Assembly: GCA_030035585.1 (NCBI GenBank)
Contig: CM057469.1
Location: 116,662,650 to 116,726,649 of the forward strand
From: Dugong dugon
Lineage: Eukaryota > Chordata > Mammalia > Sirenia > Dugongidae
Length of the DNA: 64,000 bases
Direction: 5' to 3'
Below the pieces are notes generated by a model. That model was given only the letters and a program-made list of their open reading frames with translations. It made no database searches and was not told the origin of the DNA. How positions within the stretch are numbered: the stretch's first letter is position 1; every line of letters begins with the position of its first letter. Shown here one piece after another: positions 1 to 12,128 of the stretch. The translations under genes were made by a program, and so were the position numbers.

Positions 1-404
1 AGACTGCTAGCTCACAGCCTGCGAAGGCTGGCAAGTCCATGATCGGCAGGTAAGATGGTAGGCTGCTGGCTCACAGGCTGTGAGGCCAATGAATCCCAAG
101 ACAAGCAGGTAACACAGCAGGCTGCTGGCTCAAATACAAAGAACTGGAGGTCAGATGAATGTTCGATGCACACTGGATGCAGGATCCAGGGTGAGCAAAA
201 CCCGGCAGGCTTTGCCAGAATATCCATATATATTGGATGCAGGCCATAGACCCAAGGAAACTCCACTTATAGCTGATTGGCTGATCACTTCATGGAGATA
301 ATTACATTATATCACAAAATGGAGAATAACAACATCATTACATAACTGCCAAACCACTGAGAATCATGGCCCAGCCAAGCTGACACACAACCTTAACTAT
401 CATA
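1..404 (-). repeat. 3' LTR of the ERV-L provirus, truncated by the window edge
   Basis: On the minus strand it starts near 404 with TGATAGTTAAGG and is colinear with the first ~400 bp of the LTR at 3977-4547. The remaining ~170 bp should lie left of position 1. A reader with the neighbouring sequence can date the provirus from the divergence of the two LTRs. Confidence 0.75.
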
Positions 405-600
405 GTCCATCCCTTGTGAACTTGGCATCTGTACACGTCTCCTTAAACCATACATAATCTCTGAAAAAAGACAATTGTAAAGTCATGCTTGTGCCTAACA
501 TGATACAACTACTTTGTTCATGAGCCCATTGGTCAATGACAGGAGTGGTTAGGGAAAGAGGATGACTTGTTTCCACAGAACACATCATCCTATCCACTTG
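405..600 (-). pseudogene. ERV-L integrase N-terminal scrap
   Basis: A 65-codon minus-strand frame at 400-597 resembles the start of ERV-L integrase around the zinc-binding region (QWAHEQS). It is then followed by unrelated codons and the 3' LTR. The catalytic core and C-terminal domain are absent. The simplest reading is an internal deletion joining integrase to sequence just before the LTR. Confidence 0.55.
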
Positions 601-689
601 ATTATTAAAATCTTCCTCTGCCGAGATTACCCTTTATTGAACATTCACATGAGACACAAATATCTTTACTTCTTTGGCGCAATCAAAGA

Positions 690-2400
690 GGTCTATCGAC
701 CTATCTCTTCCCCATACCTCCTTGTCACCAATTTTCTAATCATGTTCCTTCCAAGTCCTTGACTGTTCAGCCAAACCATTGGCCACAGCCCATGAATCAG
801 TATACAAGAACACATCTGGGCATTCCTCCTTCCAAGCAAAGTGAACAACCAGGTGCCCGGCTCAAAGTTCTGCCCTTTGGGAGGATTTTCCATTCTCCAT
901 TGTCCTTCAGGGAGGTCCTAGAAAAGGGCTGTAGTGCTGCCACTGTCCACTTTTGAGTGGTGCCTGCATATTGCGCAGAACCATCTATAAACCAGACACA
1001 AGTTTTCTCTTCCTCAGTCAACTTATCATAAGGAACACCCTATGAGGTCATAGGTGCACACTAAGGGGTGGAAGGTAGTGACCGGAGTGGAGATGATGGG
1101 CATGTGGGCCACTTCCTCATACAACTTACTTTTGCCTTCATGTCCTGCTGGTGCCCCATCTTGTATATACCACTTCCACTTAATGATAGAGCGCTGCTGT
1201 GCATGTCCAAATTTATGACTCTCTGGGTCAGACAACACCCAGTTCATGATGGGAAGCTCAGGCCACATGGTAAATTGGTGGCCCATGGTTAAGCGTTCAG
1301 TCTCTACTAAGGCCCAGCAACAAGCAAAAAGCTGTTTCTCAAAAGGAGAATAGTTATCTGCAGAGGCTAGCAGGGCTTTGCTCCAAAATTTAAGGGTCTG
1401 CGCTGTAATTCACCAATAGGGGCCTGCCAAAGACTCCAAACAGCATCTCCAGCTGCCACTGACACGTCAAGCACCGTTTGGATCAGATGGATCATATGGC
1501 CCATGTGGCAGAGTGGCTTGCATGGCAGCCTGAACCTATTGTACACCCTTCTTTTGTTCTAGGCGCCACTCTAAACTAGCAGCTTTTTGAATCACTTGAC
1601 AAATAGGCTGGAGTAGCACACCCAAATGAGAGACATGTTGCCTCCAAAATCCAAAGAGGCTCACCAGGCTTTGTGACTCCTTTTTAAATGTGGGAGGGGC
1701 CAGATGCAATAATTTATCCTTCATTTTATAAGGAATATCTCAACATGCCCCACACCACTCAACCTGTAGAGATTTCACTGAGGTGGATGGCATCTAAATT
1801 TTTGTCACATTAATTTCCCACCCTTTAGTATGCAAATTTCTTAGCAAGTAGTCTAGAGTCATTGATATTTCTTCCTTACTAGGTCCAAAGAACATAATGC
1901 CATCAATGTAATGGACCAGTGTGACGTCTTGTGGAAGAGAAAGGCAATCAAGTTCCCTGTGGACTAAATTATGACTTAGGGCTGGAGAGTTGATATACTT
2001 CTGAGGTAGGACAGTGATGTTGTATTACTGGTCTTGTCAGCTGAAGGCAAACTTCTTCTGGTGTTCCTTCGAAACCAGAATTGAGAAAAAGACATTGGCA
2101 ATAAAACCACATTGGCCAGATCAATAGTATAAATTTTGGCAGTGTAGTGGGGTCTTTCCTCAAGGGGATCAAGCCTCCTCTTCATTCAAGGGGTTGTGGG
2201 TCTGTAAACTCACTCAAGTTTGGGAATTGATTGAGGGACAGTGACTCTCTATTCTGATGATACGAGTTAGACTGCTATTTCCTTGTGGTAGAATTCTTCT
2301 GCTTGTACAAATCAAGTAAATATTTAGTAGATTTTCCATCTATTTCACTCCTAGTGAAACTATGACTAAGTAGCCAACGCCATAAGTCCATACGAGGCAG
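690..2400 (-). pseudogene. ERV-L pol remnant: reverse transcriptase and RNase H
   Basis: The reverse transcriptase part runs from about 2180 to 1790. It contains a recognisable IDLAN motif near 2120-2140 and, near 1910, YIDG where an active enzyme has YIDD, so a catalytic aspartate position is changed. The connection and RNase H follow at 690-1290, with a WFIDGSA block near 970-1000 that corresponds to the first catalytic aspartate of retroviral RNase H. Frames change several times and stops interrupt them. In a live element this protein would copy the viral RNA into DNA; here it is a fossil. Confidence 0.7.
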
Positions 2401-2599
2401 ATTATTCTGATTACTGCTTTGATGCCATTGTCCATTATGGTAAACATGCCCACCTTCTCTTTGTCAATTGAGTGTCACCACTTGGACCCTACTACCCTGG
2501 GGTACAATGGCCCCATTGTAGTTAGGTGTCTCAATTCAGTTAGGGCAGTTTCCACTGTTAAATTTGACTTACATAAAATAGCAATTATAGTAGTCTTCA

Positions 2600-3976
2600 A
2601 GGATGCTTGCTGGGGCTCACTTCAAAAATTTGTTCCACACAGTTTTGGTAAAGGGATGTTCTCTGGGCACTCCGTGTGTGGGTCTGTGGGTCTAACCTGA
2701 TAAATCCACTCTAGCATGCCAATTTCCCTAAGCTTTTGGATTCTTTCTTCTATAGTATACCAAGGCAGATCTGGCATTTCAATTTGATATATTATGGGCC
2801 ACCACAAAATACATGCTTCAGCAAACCAACCAAGTAAACTGTTAGATCTTTTCCTAACCTCTTGAGCTGAAACATTGAATGAAGGATCTGTGCTTAGTGG
2901 ACTCATGTCAATAACCTCAAACTGATTCAACTTTATGTTCTCGGCACCATTATCCTACACTGTTAATAGCCATTCTCAGACATATCCCCAGATTTCTGCT
3001 TGTACATATTAGAAAAGTCAAGCAGTTCTTTTTGAGTTTAGTGTACCTCCTCCTAGGTCACACTTTGTACTTCACCTTTTGGGGCTCACTGAGACTTAAG
3101 TCAAGAAGCAAAAATGGGTGGTGGGGATGTGTTCTGAGATCACTCAGAAATGACTCAGATGCCTCCCCAGGGGATAACTCAGATGCCACCCAAGGCAATA
3201 TCTCAAACAAAGACTCTTCAGACACAGCTGGGTTAATCTCATCAGATGAGGGGAGGGGTGGAAGGGCTAATCATTTTAAGGGGGAGGGTGGCTTAGCAAA
3301 CAAAGATGGAGTAAGCTCTTCAGATGGGAGTGAGAGAGCTGGTTCTGTTGACAGGAGTGATTCTGTGGAATTTAGGAGCTCAGTGTCCCTAGCTTACTGA
3401 TTATCTGCCCATATGTCCCCATCTCAAGTTTCAGGATACCGATTTCTTCCCAATCAATGCCCTGGCTTTAACTCCAGACACCAGTCAAGATTGGGAATTC
3501 AATTGACGTTGTAATTCAGCTACTCTACAGTAAGACTCAGGGTTTGGTTTTTGGCAGTATCAGCTCTGTTACTACAGAAATAAGGTTTTATTTTAGGGCA
3601 CATGTGGCAACTTTGAGGTCATTTATGTGGCACTTGAACTGTGATTCTGAAGGCCTGAGCGCATCTCTTTCTTTCACTACTTTGTCTAGCAAAAGTAGGA
3701 CCAACCAACCGGCTTCCTTATACGTCTCGTTCTGACAAAATTGTAGAAAAATATCAAACATGTGATCAACTATAGCCTCACATCTCACCAATACTTGATC
3801 CACTGGTGGTGATATTTTGTATATTTCTATTGCCACCTCACATCATGGATTATCAGTGCCCTCTTTACTACTGGAAGCAGAGTCATTAACATCTTTAAGA
3901 CTAACCAGATCTGAGAACAAGTTTAGAAAACTCATGCTTACAATTTTGTTTCTTTAGACCTACTGTCAGTACAAAA
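2600..3976 (-). pseudogene. ERV-L gag and gag-pol junction remnant
   Basis: The longest minus-strand open pieces are 3588-3836 (82 aa) and 2622-2930 (102 aa), in different frames. Both lie between the 5' LTR and the reverse transcriptase remnant, where gag is expected. The fragment at 2622-2930 resembles ERV-L sequence around the gag/pol boundary, but I cannot place that boundary. Stops and frame changes throughout mean it is not functional. The plus-strand open frame at 3032-3400 is an antisense shadow. Confidence 0.55.
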
Positions 3977-4547
3977 TGTCTTAGGCTCAGTTCTCTAGAG
4001 AAAGAAAACCAGTGACGTATGTATGCGTGTGTGTGGAGAGAGAGAGAGAAAGAGAAATAGTGAGAGATTTATCTCAAGGAAATGGCTCAGGTAGTTGTAG
4101 AGGTTGTCAGGTCCCAAGTCCATGGGTCAAGCGTCAGGCTGGAGGCTTCTCCTGACTTATGTAGCTGACTTATGGGGCTGATGAACCCAAGATTGGCAGG
4201 TCAGAGAGTAGGCTGCTGGCTCGTGGGCTGTGGAGGCTGACAAATCACAAGATGGGCAGGCAACACAGCAGGCCGCTAGCTTAAGTCTCAAGAACTGGAG
4301 GTCTGATAATGATGAACCAGATGCAGGACTCAGGGAAGCAAAACCCAGCAAGCTTTGCCAGAACATCCACATACATTGGATGCAGTCCACACCCCTGAGA
4401 AAACTCCCCTTACAACTGATTGGCTGATCACATCATGGAGGTGATTTTATTACATCAAAAAATGGAGGATAACTACATTATTACATAACTTCCAAACCAC
4501 TGAGAATCATGGCCCAGCCATGTTAGCACACAACTTTAACCATCACA
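3977..4547 (-). repeat. 5' LTR of the ERV-L provirus
   Basis: On the minus strand it begins TGTGATGGTTAA and ends CTAAGACA, giving TG...CA termini over 571 bp. It matches the left LTR (1-404) through the blocks GGCTGGGCCATGATTCTCAG, the GATCAGCCAATCAG region and the repeated CAGCAGCCT motifs. A GA-rich microsatellite at 4031-4056 lies near its 3' end. The start is of the MLT2/ERV-L kind. Confidence 0.8.
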
Positions 4548-5109
4548 GACCCAAGACTAAGTCTCAAAACCATGGGTCAACAACCAACTCTGATTTTGAC
4601 CAGTTGTTTGACCCCAAGCAAATATATTTCCCTGTCTAGATATCAGCAGGATCTTGGATCAGATGAACATAATAGCCAACCACTTGTCAAAATTTCTTTA
4701 TAAATAAAATGAGTAAGTGAAAAGCTGTCATTCTTTGAAGATTATAAAATGATACATAAATATATAGGATATTTAGTTATTAGAGTCTGTGTTGTTAACC
4801 TCAGTGAAAGACATTGATTTAACTCAAGATAATGGGAGATCAATGGGGTATAATGATGCACAGGCTGAGGAAATCACAAGCCCTTTTTTGCTTTTCCAGA
4901 AGAAAAGAATAAAGCAATCTATCTGAATACCATGTTTTTTCTAGATAATACATGTACATGTTAAATTTTTATATAAGCAAATAAAAAGAGTGTATAGCTT
5001 AAAAATATCCTTAATTTAAGGAATAATCTAATTAGGTAAAGAAGCTATGCTTCATCAGGGCCAAAAGTCAATAGAAAGTTTTCTGTTGGGCGGGAAAAAA
5101 AGGACAATC
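4548..5109. other. AT-rich non-coding DNA, no feature recognised
   Basis: I see no gene or clear repeat between the provirus and the next SINE. Confidence 0.4.
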
Positions 5110-5123
5110 TCAGAGGAAGAAAT

Positions 5124-5327
5124 TACAAAAAAAGACCATTGCCGTTGAGTTGATTCTGTCTCATAGTGACCCTCTAGGACAGAGTAGAATTGCCCCACAG
5201 GGTTTTCAAGGCTGTAATCTTTAAGGAAGCAGACTGCCACATCTTTCTCCCACTGAGCAACTGGTGGGTTAGAGCCACTGACCTTTTGGTTAGCAGCTGA
5301 GTGCTTTAACTACTGTGCCACAAAGGT
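5124..5327 (-). repeat. Afrotherian tRNA-derived SINE, long form, with target-site duplication
   Basis: Read on the minus strand it starts near GTGGCACAGTAG and ends near TCAACGGCAATGG. It includes the extra GCAGTCTGCTTCC segment that marks the longer form in this window. A near-perfect 14-bp duplication, TCAGAGGAAGAAAT at 5110-5123 and TCAGAGGAAGGAAT at 5328-5341, flanks it and fixes both ends. Confidence 0.85.
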
Positions 5328-5341
5328 TCAGAGGAAGGAAT

Positions 5342-6189
5342 AGGGAATATAATAGGAAAGATGGGTCATGGGTCCATGATCATTTCCACTTTCGAAAGAT
5401 GGGCCTTTATAGGATGACTACTTGCTACCTTTATCTATCAGGGCTCATGTTAGCTGGAATTAGGAAAGAAGTTAGCTGATCATAGTCTAGGTGTTCCCTG
5501 GATAACCAAAAGACTCTTCAAGAATCAAAAACTGCCTTAGACTGGCAACATGGTGGTCTAGACCTGGCAAGCAATTCCACTCATCCAACACCTCTTCCAA
5601 ACGTGCCCACAAATGTAAGCATTCGAACCATCCAGATATCTCTTAACTATTCTGATAAATCTTCCATGCTCAAATATTTGTAAGAGTGAGCCAAGGTACC
5701 CACCTGGTAACAGGTAAATTCACCTCTAGCATTCCAGAGTTATCTAGAAATTTAGTGGGTTTTCACACCACTGATGAGGTGTGGTAATCATTAGTGCTAT
5801 TTATCAAATATTCCCAATTCTCTTTCCATGTACATGGTAAGATTGCACTTCCAAGACCCTTAGAAGTTAGGCATAGCATGAGATGTGAGCCAAAGACCAA
5901 TTCTTGGCAAAAGCTTTAATCATGCAGTGCATGATTTGCCATAGCTCTTTCCCCTTCTGCTGTGGTGACCACAACATTCCAGATAGCAGCAGGGCTGTCA
6001 GCCTGTGTCCTCGACTAAGGATGACACAGAGCATTGCCTTCAGCTGATTCACAACTAACATTAGGCTGAGGGAGAAATAAACCTTCTTGGTTCAAACCAT
6101 TGAGATTTGGAGGCTATTTGTTACACAGCATAACCTAGCTTACCCTGTGACAGGAGCCATGGAAAAACAAAGGAGGAATGGTTAGGGAA
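5342..6189. other. Non-coding DNA with a probable old repeat tail
   Basis: The stretch at about 6040-6160, with AAATAAACC followed by CCATTGAGATTTGG and CATAACCTAGC, resembles the 3' part of an old mammalian interspersed repeat that I cannot name. The rest is unrecognised. Confidence 0.3.
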
Positions 6190-6390
6190 AAGCAGGAAAA
6201 TAACACAGGCTTTGGCACTGGATAGAGTTAAGTTCTAAACTCTCAGCCACTTCTTAGCTGTGTGATCCTGGGAATGTTACTTAACTCCTCTGCAGCTTCA
6301 ATTTCCTCATCAGATGTTTCGAAAAATACATCGTCATATGTAAAGTGTGTGGCTCAAAATCTATCACATTGTAGGTATTTATTACATTTT
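6190..6390 (+). repeat. MIR element
   Basis: The core reads TTCTTAGCTGTGTGATCCTG, then TTACTTAACTCCTCTGC and TTTCCTCATC. These are the diagnostic blocks of the mammalian-wide interspersed repeat, an ancient tRNA-derived SINE. It is diverged, as expected for its age. Confidence 0.75.
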
Positions 6391-7005
6391 AATTTCATCC
6401 CCTGTTACTTTCCCCTCCAAGAACACACCATCTAGAAAACTGGTTTCTCCTCTCTTGTGTATGAGTAGCCAATTGCTATGGCTAGTTGTGTTTGATACAC
6501 AACTGAGATCAAATCGTTGCTGAAATTTTCCATCTGACACAGGGTTAGGGGCCATCTCTGGAGCAAGAGTGTGCCTTTGTTACTCTTAATGTCCTAGGGC
6601 CAAGAACCTTAGATAGCTCTTCAGTTGTGTACACTATATGAGCCAAGTCATTACCGGCTGAGTAGCAGATGAGTTATATAGTGCAGTGTACCACTAAATC
6701 AACACCGTGCAAGAAGCAATCCAGGACAGGCAATCACTCTCTTTGGGCCAGGCTAGCTTGCAAATGAAAAGCAGAGAGGCAGGTCAAAGAGGATTGAAGG
6801 TTACTGGGAAAGTCATTGAAAATAGCTGACTCCTGGTTAGTAAAACTCTCAGATCAGAGTTTCAATTCCTAATGTGACTTGGAGCTGGAGTGGAAGCATT
6901 AAATCTGAAGGTAACTTTGACATGCATGGAGGTACCTTTGACACATGCTGCCCTTCCACAGCAACTCATGGATATTAAAGTTTATGAGGGTGTCAGACCT
7001 CAGGA

Positions 7006-7033
7006 AACACACACACACACCACACACACACAA
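7006..7033. repeat. (CA)n microsatellite
   Basis: A CA dinucleotide run with a single interruption (an ACC step at about 7020). Confidence 0.9.
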
Positions 7034-9035
7034 CCAGCAAGCAGTTCAAAGGGTAGGCAGATGAGCTAAGATAATTCGTGATGAAGAGAGCAAATAGGAA
7101 TTCCCTTAGCTCATCCCCTGGCAAGACAATTAGAACAGAAACATCATCAAGAGAAGTATTTGTGAAGATTCATAACTGTATATTCCTTTAGGTTTATAGA
7201 ATGACTTATGAGATGCTTGTTCTCTTCCTCAATATCTATTCAATGAGTGGTAACATCTAATATGTTTGGTTTAAGTCTAATGTCACTACCAGCCATCTCA
7301 CATTTAGGAGATCTACATATATGGCAAGATTTATAGGGTTCTGAAAAAACCTACTAACCCAATATATGGAATTTATCTTCTGCTAACTATCCTGATGTTA
7401 GTTTATAAAATTCTTTGGGTGAACTATTATATTCTTCACCCAAATACATTTGGTAGTATGTTAAACAAAATTAGAAACTTATTGTGAATTTCGGTTGTCC
7501 TTCCAGAAGCTGGAGAACACTTAGGTCCTTCAGGTGGAACAAAATCTAGAGGTAAAAATGTCAAAGACACCAAACTTCACTGGACCCAGTTAAGACCCTA
7601 AGAAAAGATAGCCACATTCTCCAGCAAACTCAGTTTTACGTCAAAAGTAGATCTAATATGTAAACTAAGGAGTGAGCTTTTTGAAAAAGGGGATGGTGGC
7701 AAGAAGTCTGTAAAAGAGGAATAAGCAGGAAATAGTTCTAAATTTTCACTTAAATTTTGAATTTTTTTGTTTGCTTCCTTGCTTGAAAAGTACATGGCTC
7801 TTTAAAATCATCCTGGCATCTTAAATCTTGTCTCGTATTTATATTGCACCATTCAATATGTCAAATATGTGAATAAATAACTGCAACCTGCAAATAAGAA
7901 CTCAGGAAGTGAGAGGATGATTCCAATTCTCTTTGTGATTGGAAATGAGAGAGAAAATGTGATACCTCGTTTGTGGTCCTTTCAGACATTGCTGTGTTTT
8001 GCTTTGTACGCTTTGTCCCCTGCCAAGAGCGGCCAGGAAAGGTAACATTTCCTAGACCTTGTGAAATGTTCCAGTTATGGCCACTGTAACTCACGTCTTG
8101 ATTTGTCCCAGGTCACTGGCAAGTGTGATGGATTGTGACTGCTGCTCCTTTAAGGGGTTATTCCAAGGTTACCCGGTGAGGGTTAATATTTAGTTCACCC
8201 ACAGCACTTGTGAGGTGGAGGAATAAATTTCCATTAGGTATTCTGCAGCGTTAACCAAAAGTTAAAAGATAAAGTCTTCTGTGCTCTCAGAATCAGCTTG
8301 GTTGTAAATTGCTGGAAGGCAAGGGCTACACTTTGTATGTACATAATAGGTACTCATGAGTATGTGTCTCTTGAACAGTTGAGTGAAGGTCTCCCTTTGA
8401 TCAGAGAGACATTTAGCTCATTTAATAGCTATGCAGAATGGGACAAGATATGCCATCTGCAAAAAATAAAAAATAAAAGATTTCTAAAAAGCACAAATCT
8501 TCCACAGCACTCAGAACAAATTAATTCAATTAATTATGATGTCTTCACACAAGTGGAACACAGACTGGCTAGAAACCGGGATCATCTTCCTTGTATTAGA
8601 AGCAATGACCTAGTTTTCTGTGTTTATGGGGCTTGCTTGGTGTGGGATGTCTTTTTCTAATTATGCTCTTTTATCGAGCTTTTCTCTGACAGGCCCAGTG
8701 AATGCCAAATGGAAAAACAAAATGGAAGGCCACCCTTCTATAGGAGCAGGCTTATAACTTTGTTTATTTTGGCCATAGGCTGGCTAATTCTGTCTTGTCT
8801 GATGTGTAGCGGGTTTCAGAAGGAAAACTGGTAGTAATATCCTGTCCTTGAGTACAAGGAAGGGATTCTAGAGTCACGGGAATGTCATCAGAGGTCACAG
8901 CAGACAAGAGTCCATTCATCCAACATTCAACAAACTGTGAGCACCCCACAAGCGCCAGGTACAGAGAAAGATGTTCTGTTTTTGCGGAAGCTCCGTTCTA
9001 GTTGGGGGAGATAAACAAAAGATAGATTCCTAAGC
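7034..9035. other. Gene-free unique DNA
   Basis: I found no convincing exon, RNA gene or young repeat here. Short open frames such as 8298-8660 (120 codons) have no recognisable domain and low-complexity composition. Confidence 0.4.
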
Positions 9036-9036
9036 C

Positions 9037-9227
9037 CATTGTTGTTGAGTCGATTCCAACTCATAGCCACCCTGTAGGCCAGAGGTGAACTTCCTTCATA
9101 GGGTTTCCAAGGCTGTAATCTCCACAGGAGCACACTGACACATCTTTCTCCTGCTGAGCAGCTTGTGGGTTCGAATCACCCAACTTTTGGTTAGCAGTCC
9201 AGTGTTTTCACCACTGTGACACCAGGG
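9037..9227 (-). repeat. Afrotherian tRNA-derived SINE, long form
   Basis: On the minus strand it reads from the CCTGGTGTCACAGTGG head through GCTAACCAAAAGTTGG to GAATCGACTCAAC at the tail. It carries the internal segment typical of the long form. It ends ten bases before the MaLR LTR at 9238. Confidence 0.85.
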
Positions 9228-9237
9228 GAATATATAG

Positions 9238-9753
9238 TGTTATGAATTGAATTGTGTCCCCCCAAAAAATGTGTGTATCAATTGGCTGGGCCATGATTCC
9301 CAGTATTGTGTGGTTGTCCTCCATTTTGTGATTGTAATGTTATATTAAAGAGGATTAGGGCGGGATTGTAACACTCTTCCTAAGGTCACATCCCTGATCC
9401 AACATAAAGGGCATTTCCCTGGGGTGTGGCCTGAACCACCTTCTGTCTTACAAGAGATAAAAGGAAAGAGAAACAAGCAGAGAGTGAGGGACCTCATACC
9501 ACCCGGAAGGCAGTGCCAGGAGAAGACTGCATACTTTGGACCTGAGGTACCTGCACTGAGATGCTCCCAGACCAAGGGAAGACCGATGACAAGGACCTTC
9601 CTTCAGAGCCAACAGAGAGAGAAAGCCTTCCCCTGGAGCTGGCACCCTGAATTCAGAATTCTGGCCTACTGGACTGTGAGAGAATAAACTTCTGTTTGTT
9701 GAAGCCATCCACTTGTGGTATTTCTGTTATAGCAGCACTAGATAACTAAGACA
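9238..9753 (+). mobile_element. MaLR (MLT1-like) solo LTR with 5-bp target duplication
   Basis: The 516-bp element starts TGTTATGAATTGAATTGTGT and ends AACTAAGACA. It contains AATAAACTTCTG as the polyadenylation region near 9685, all typical of mammalian apparent LTR retrotransposons. The 5-bp sequence TATAG flanks it at 9233-9237 and 9754-9758, which proves both ends. There is no internal sequence, so it is a solo LTR. A second member of the same group is at 53326-53832. Confidence 0.85.
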
Positions 9754-9758
9754 TATAG

Positions 9759-10329
9759 TATGTCGGATATAGACAGGAGGATGTCTATAGACAGGAATGA
9801 GGAGTGCTGAGGTGGTGGGAATTTTAAACAGGACGATATGGGTAGGTTTCACTGAGACATTTAAGCAAAAGGACCTGAAGGAGATAAGCGAGAACAGCAA
9901 GCAAATAAGGGGAAAGCATTCCTGGAAGAGGAAATAACAAGTGCAAAGACCCTGAGGTGGCAGCGTGTCCCCTTTTTAAAGGACAACAGGAAGGTCTATT
10001 TGGCTGGAGCCAATGAAGCAATGCGTAGAATGGTAGGAGATGATGTTGAAAGCTGATGGGCGAAGGGAGATGATTTGAGGCCGTTTAGACCACTGCTATG
10101 CTCTGACAGAAAAGTGCCAACATCTGACCTTCCTAACTGCTAAGTTGAGAATAGTCTAGAGTGGGCAAAGGGAAGAAGGCTTTTAGAATACTGTTCCTAA
10201 AATCCCCGCGTGAGATATACGTGCTTTAGTGACAAAAAGACTGCGTTGACATTTGATCTGGCAATTAGCAATAATGAGCTCTGGGGTAATAATAAAAATG
10301 AGTAACTCCGATCTCTGTTGAATAGTTTC
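9759..10329. other. Unique non-coding DNA
   Basis: Purine-rich sequence around 9780-10060 (AGACAGGA, GGAAGAGG), possibly an old repeat. Nothing that I can name. Confidence 0.3.
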
Positions 10330-10770
10330 TAGAGGCCATATCATATGCTAAGAAATTTTCATGGATTATCTGGTTTAATTCTTATAATCCAATGAGTTGG
10401 GTACTATTGTTATCATCTGAAGCCTACAGATGGGAATGTTCTGTGTTTTGGTTTCTTTATGTACTGGGGGAAATAATACCAACTATTTCATAGAGAGAAG
10501 CCCTGGTGGTACAGTGGTTAAGAGTTCGGCTATTAACCAAAAAGTCAGCAGTTCGAATCCGTCAGCCATTCCTTGGAAACCCTGTGGGGCAGTTCTACTC
10601 TGTCCTATAGGGTCACTCTGAGTTGGAATTGACAGGATGGCAACAGGTTTTTTTCTGGTTTGTTTGGTTTGTTTTATCTCATAGAGCTATGGTGATGGAA
10701 TGCTGTAATCCACATAAATAACTCAGTATCTGACACAGAGTGTATACTCAGTAAAGAATGGCAATAGTTA
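10330..10770 (+). repeat. MIR element interrupted by a SINE
   Basis: MIR-like sequence at 10340-10487 (ATTATCTGGTTTAATTCTTA, GGTACTATTGTTATCATC, then GGGAAATAATACC) resumes at 10679 (CATAGAGCTATGG ... TATACTCAGTAAA). The afrotherian SINE at 10496-10678 was inserted into it. Confidence 0.6.
10496..10678 (+). repeat. Afrotherian tRNA-derived SINE, short form, within a MIR
   Basis: The head is AGCCCTGGTGGTACAGTGG, the B-box-like part is AGTTCGAATCC, and the tail is TGAGTTGGAATTGACAGG followed by a T/G-rich end. The 8-bp TCATAGAG at 10488-10495 and 10679-10686 is the target duplication. Confidence 0.9.
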
Positions 10771-11925
10771 TTATTATAAGATTTAATAAGAACAGACAAA
10801 ATTTTGTCCACACTCTACCTGCCTGTGAATTTAGAAGATTGATGATTAGTAGTCTCTATTATCCACTTATCTCAGTTTCAAATAAGTAGAAAGAATTAAC
10901 ACAAATGTGAAAAGCAGATTTCCTACACTTAATTAAACGCTCCTTATGAAAAACCTTTCTATAGCCTTTGCCTAGAGCAACTATCACCTCCATTTATCTG
11001 CCCTGGTATTTTTCTCCTATTCCTGTTTCCTCCTCAGGCCTCTTCCTTTCTAATCCTGGACCACTGTTTTTCCTTCTCATTTCTGGGCTAAATGTTATGA
11101 TCTTCCCACCCTGATCAGAACTCCCACCTGCCCTGTAGCCTTTCCACAGTATTTCCCCATCCTGTCCAGGCCACCATCCTAGCACCAACCCTGAGCTACT
11201 TCCTAGCTGGGCTCTGTCTGGAGCTGCTCTTGATTCCATGCTTGCTGTTGTATTTCCTTTGGAGTGGACTCCACATTCTCATAGGTAACACTGATTCTTC
11301 CTCAATCCCACCATGAATTTCCTCATTTTGGGAATGGGAAGACATCTTAGACACCCCCTCAGACAGACACATCACAGCTTATTAGACAGTGAGGCAGCTC
11401 TGTGTATGGAATAAAATGCTGGGCCCTTCCTTTCACTCTGAAATGGAGCCTGGTTCTGCTGGGCCACTCAAGGTGAAGTAGTCAACTTTAAAAACGATTC
11501 ATCACCAAGCACTTCACATTACCAACAAGATCAAAAACAGCCATGAAGGTTTAATATCTAGTCACGTGCTACAGGTTATCAGCAAGTTAGAAAAACCTTG
11601 TTTACATAAGGTTCTAATGATCTAAATGCAAAAGTATTTTTTTCCTAAACGGGGTTGAATTTTATGGCACTTGGAAAATACCCTTCTCCCTGCCAGACTC
11701 TTCCTTAACCTTAGAACAGAGAGTGGCCCCTAATCCACCCAAACCAACCTCTAACATGGCCACAGAATTTTCCCCTAACCACCAGGACACCTCAGTTGTG
11801 TGCTGTTGGGAATAAGGAAGGTGAGAAGAAAGCACGTGGGTGACTTTCACTGGGCTACTCTTCCAGTGAATAACACTAGCCCCATAAACAGATAAAAAAC
11901 AGAAACCATTAGGACTTTTGGAGTA
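10771..11925. other. Gene-free DNA, pyrimidine-rich in part
   Basis: About 10990-11260 is rich in CCTTTCC and CCACC and may be an old L2-type fragment, but I cannot support that firmly. There is no credible coding frame. Confidence 0.3.
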
Positions 11926-12128
11926 CATGGGTAGTACGAATCGTTAACCTTCTCTACTGCTAACTGAAAGGTTGGAGGTTTGAGTCCACCCAAGGACATC
12001 TCAGAAGAGGCCTGGTGATCTACTTCTGAAAGGTCACAGCCTTGAAAACCCTACGGAGCAGTTCTACTCTGCACGTGTGGGGTTGCCATGACAGGAAGCT
12101 GACTGGATGGCAACTGGTGCTAGTACTG
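11926..12128 (+). repeat. Afrotherian SINE, second subfamily
   Basis: This subfamily is recognised by GGTTTGAGTCCACCC, then GGCCTGGTGATCTACTTC and GAGCAGTTCTACTCTGCAC. The tail is ACTGGATGGCAACTGG. It differs from the short form by a longer middle (the ACTTCTGAAAGGTCACAGCC segment). Confidence 0.8.

Larger units (their letters stand above)
1..4547 (-). mobile_element. ERV-L-type (class III) endogenous retrovirus, decayed, 3' end off window
   Basis: Read on the minus strand, two related LTRs (3977-4547 and 1-404) flank about 3.6 kb of retroviral remnants. Translated fragments in order look like gag, reverse transcriptase, RNase H and the first part of integrase, in several frames with many stops. 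No envelope is seen, which is usual for ERV-L. The integrase core is missing, because the segment after the integrase N-terminus at about 400-600 runs straight into the 3' LTR. The element cannot encode functional proteins. Family assignment is by protein-level resemblance that I recall, not by a search. Confidence 0.8.

Noticed and set aside
3032-3400. 122-codon plus-strand frame with a hydrophobic start resembling a signal peptide
   Set aside because: It is antisense to the ERV-L gag region and has Ser/Asp/Gly-rich low complexity; no family is recognised.
8298-8660. 120-codon plus-strand frame in unique DNA
   Set aside because: No domain, no splice or promoter context, unremarkable composition; a chance open frame.
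10496-10678. tRNA-like promoter boxes in the SINE heads, as a possible tRNA gene
   Set aside because: They cannot fold into a complete tRNA with an acceptor stem and anticodon arm; they are SINE heads repeated across the window.
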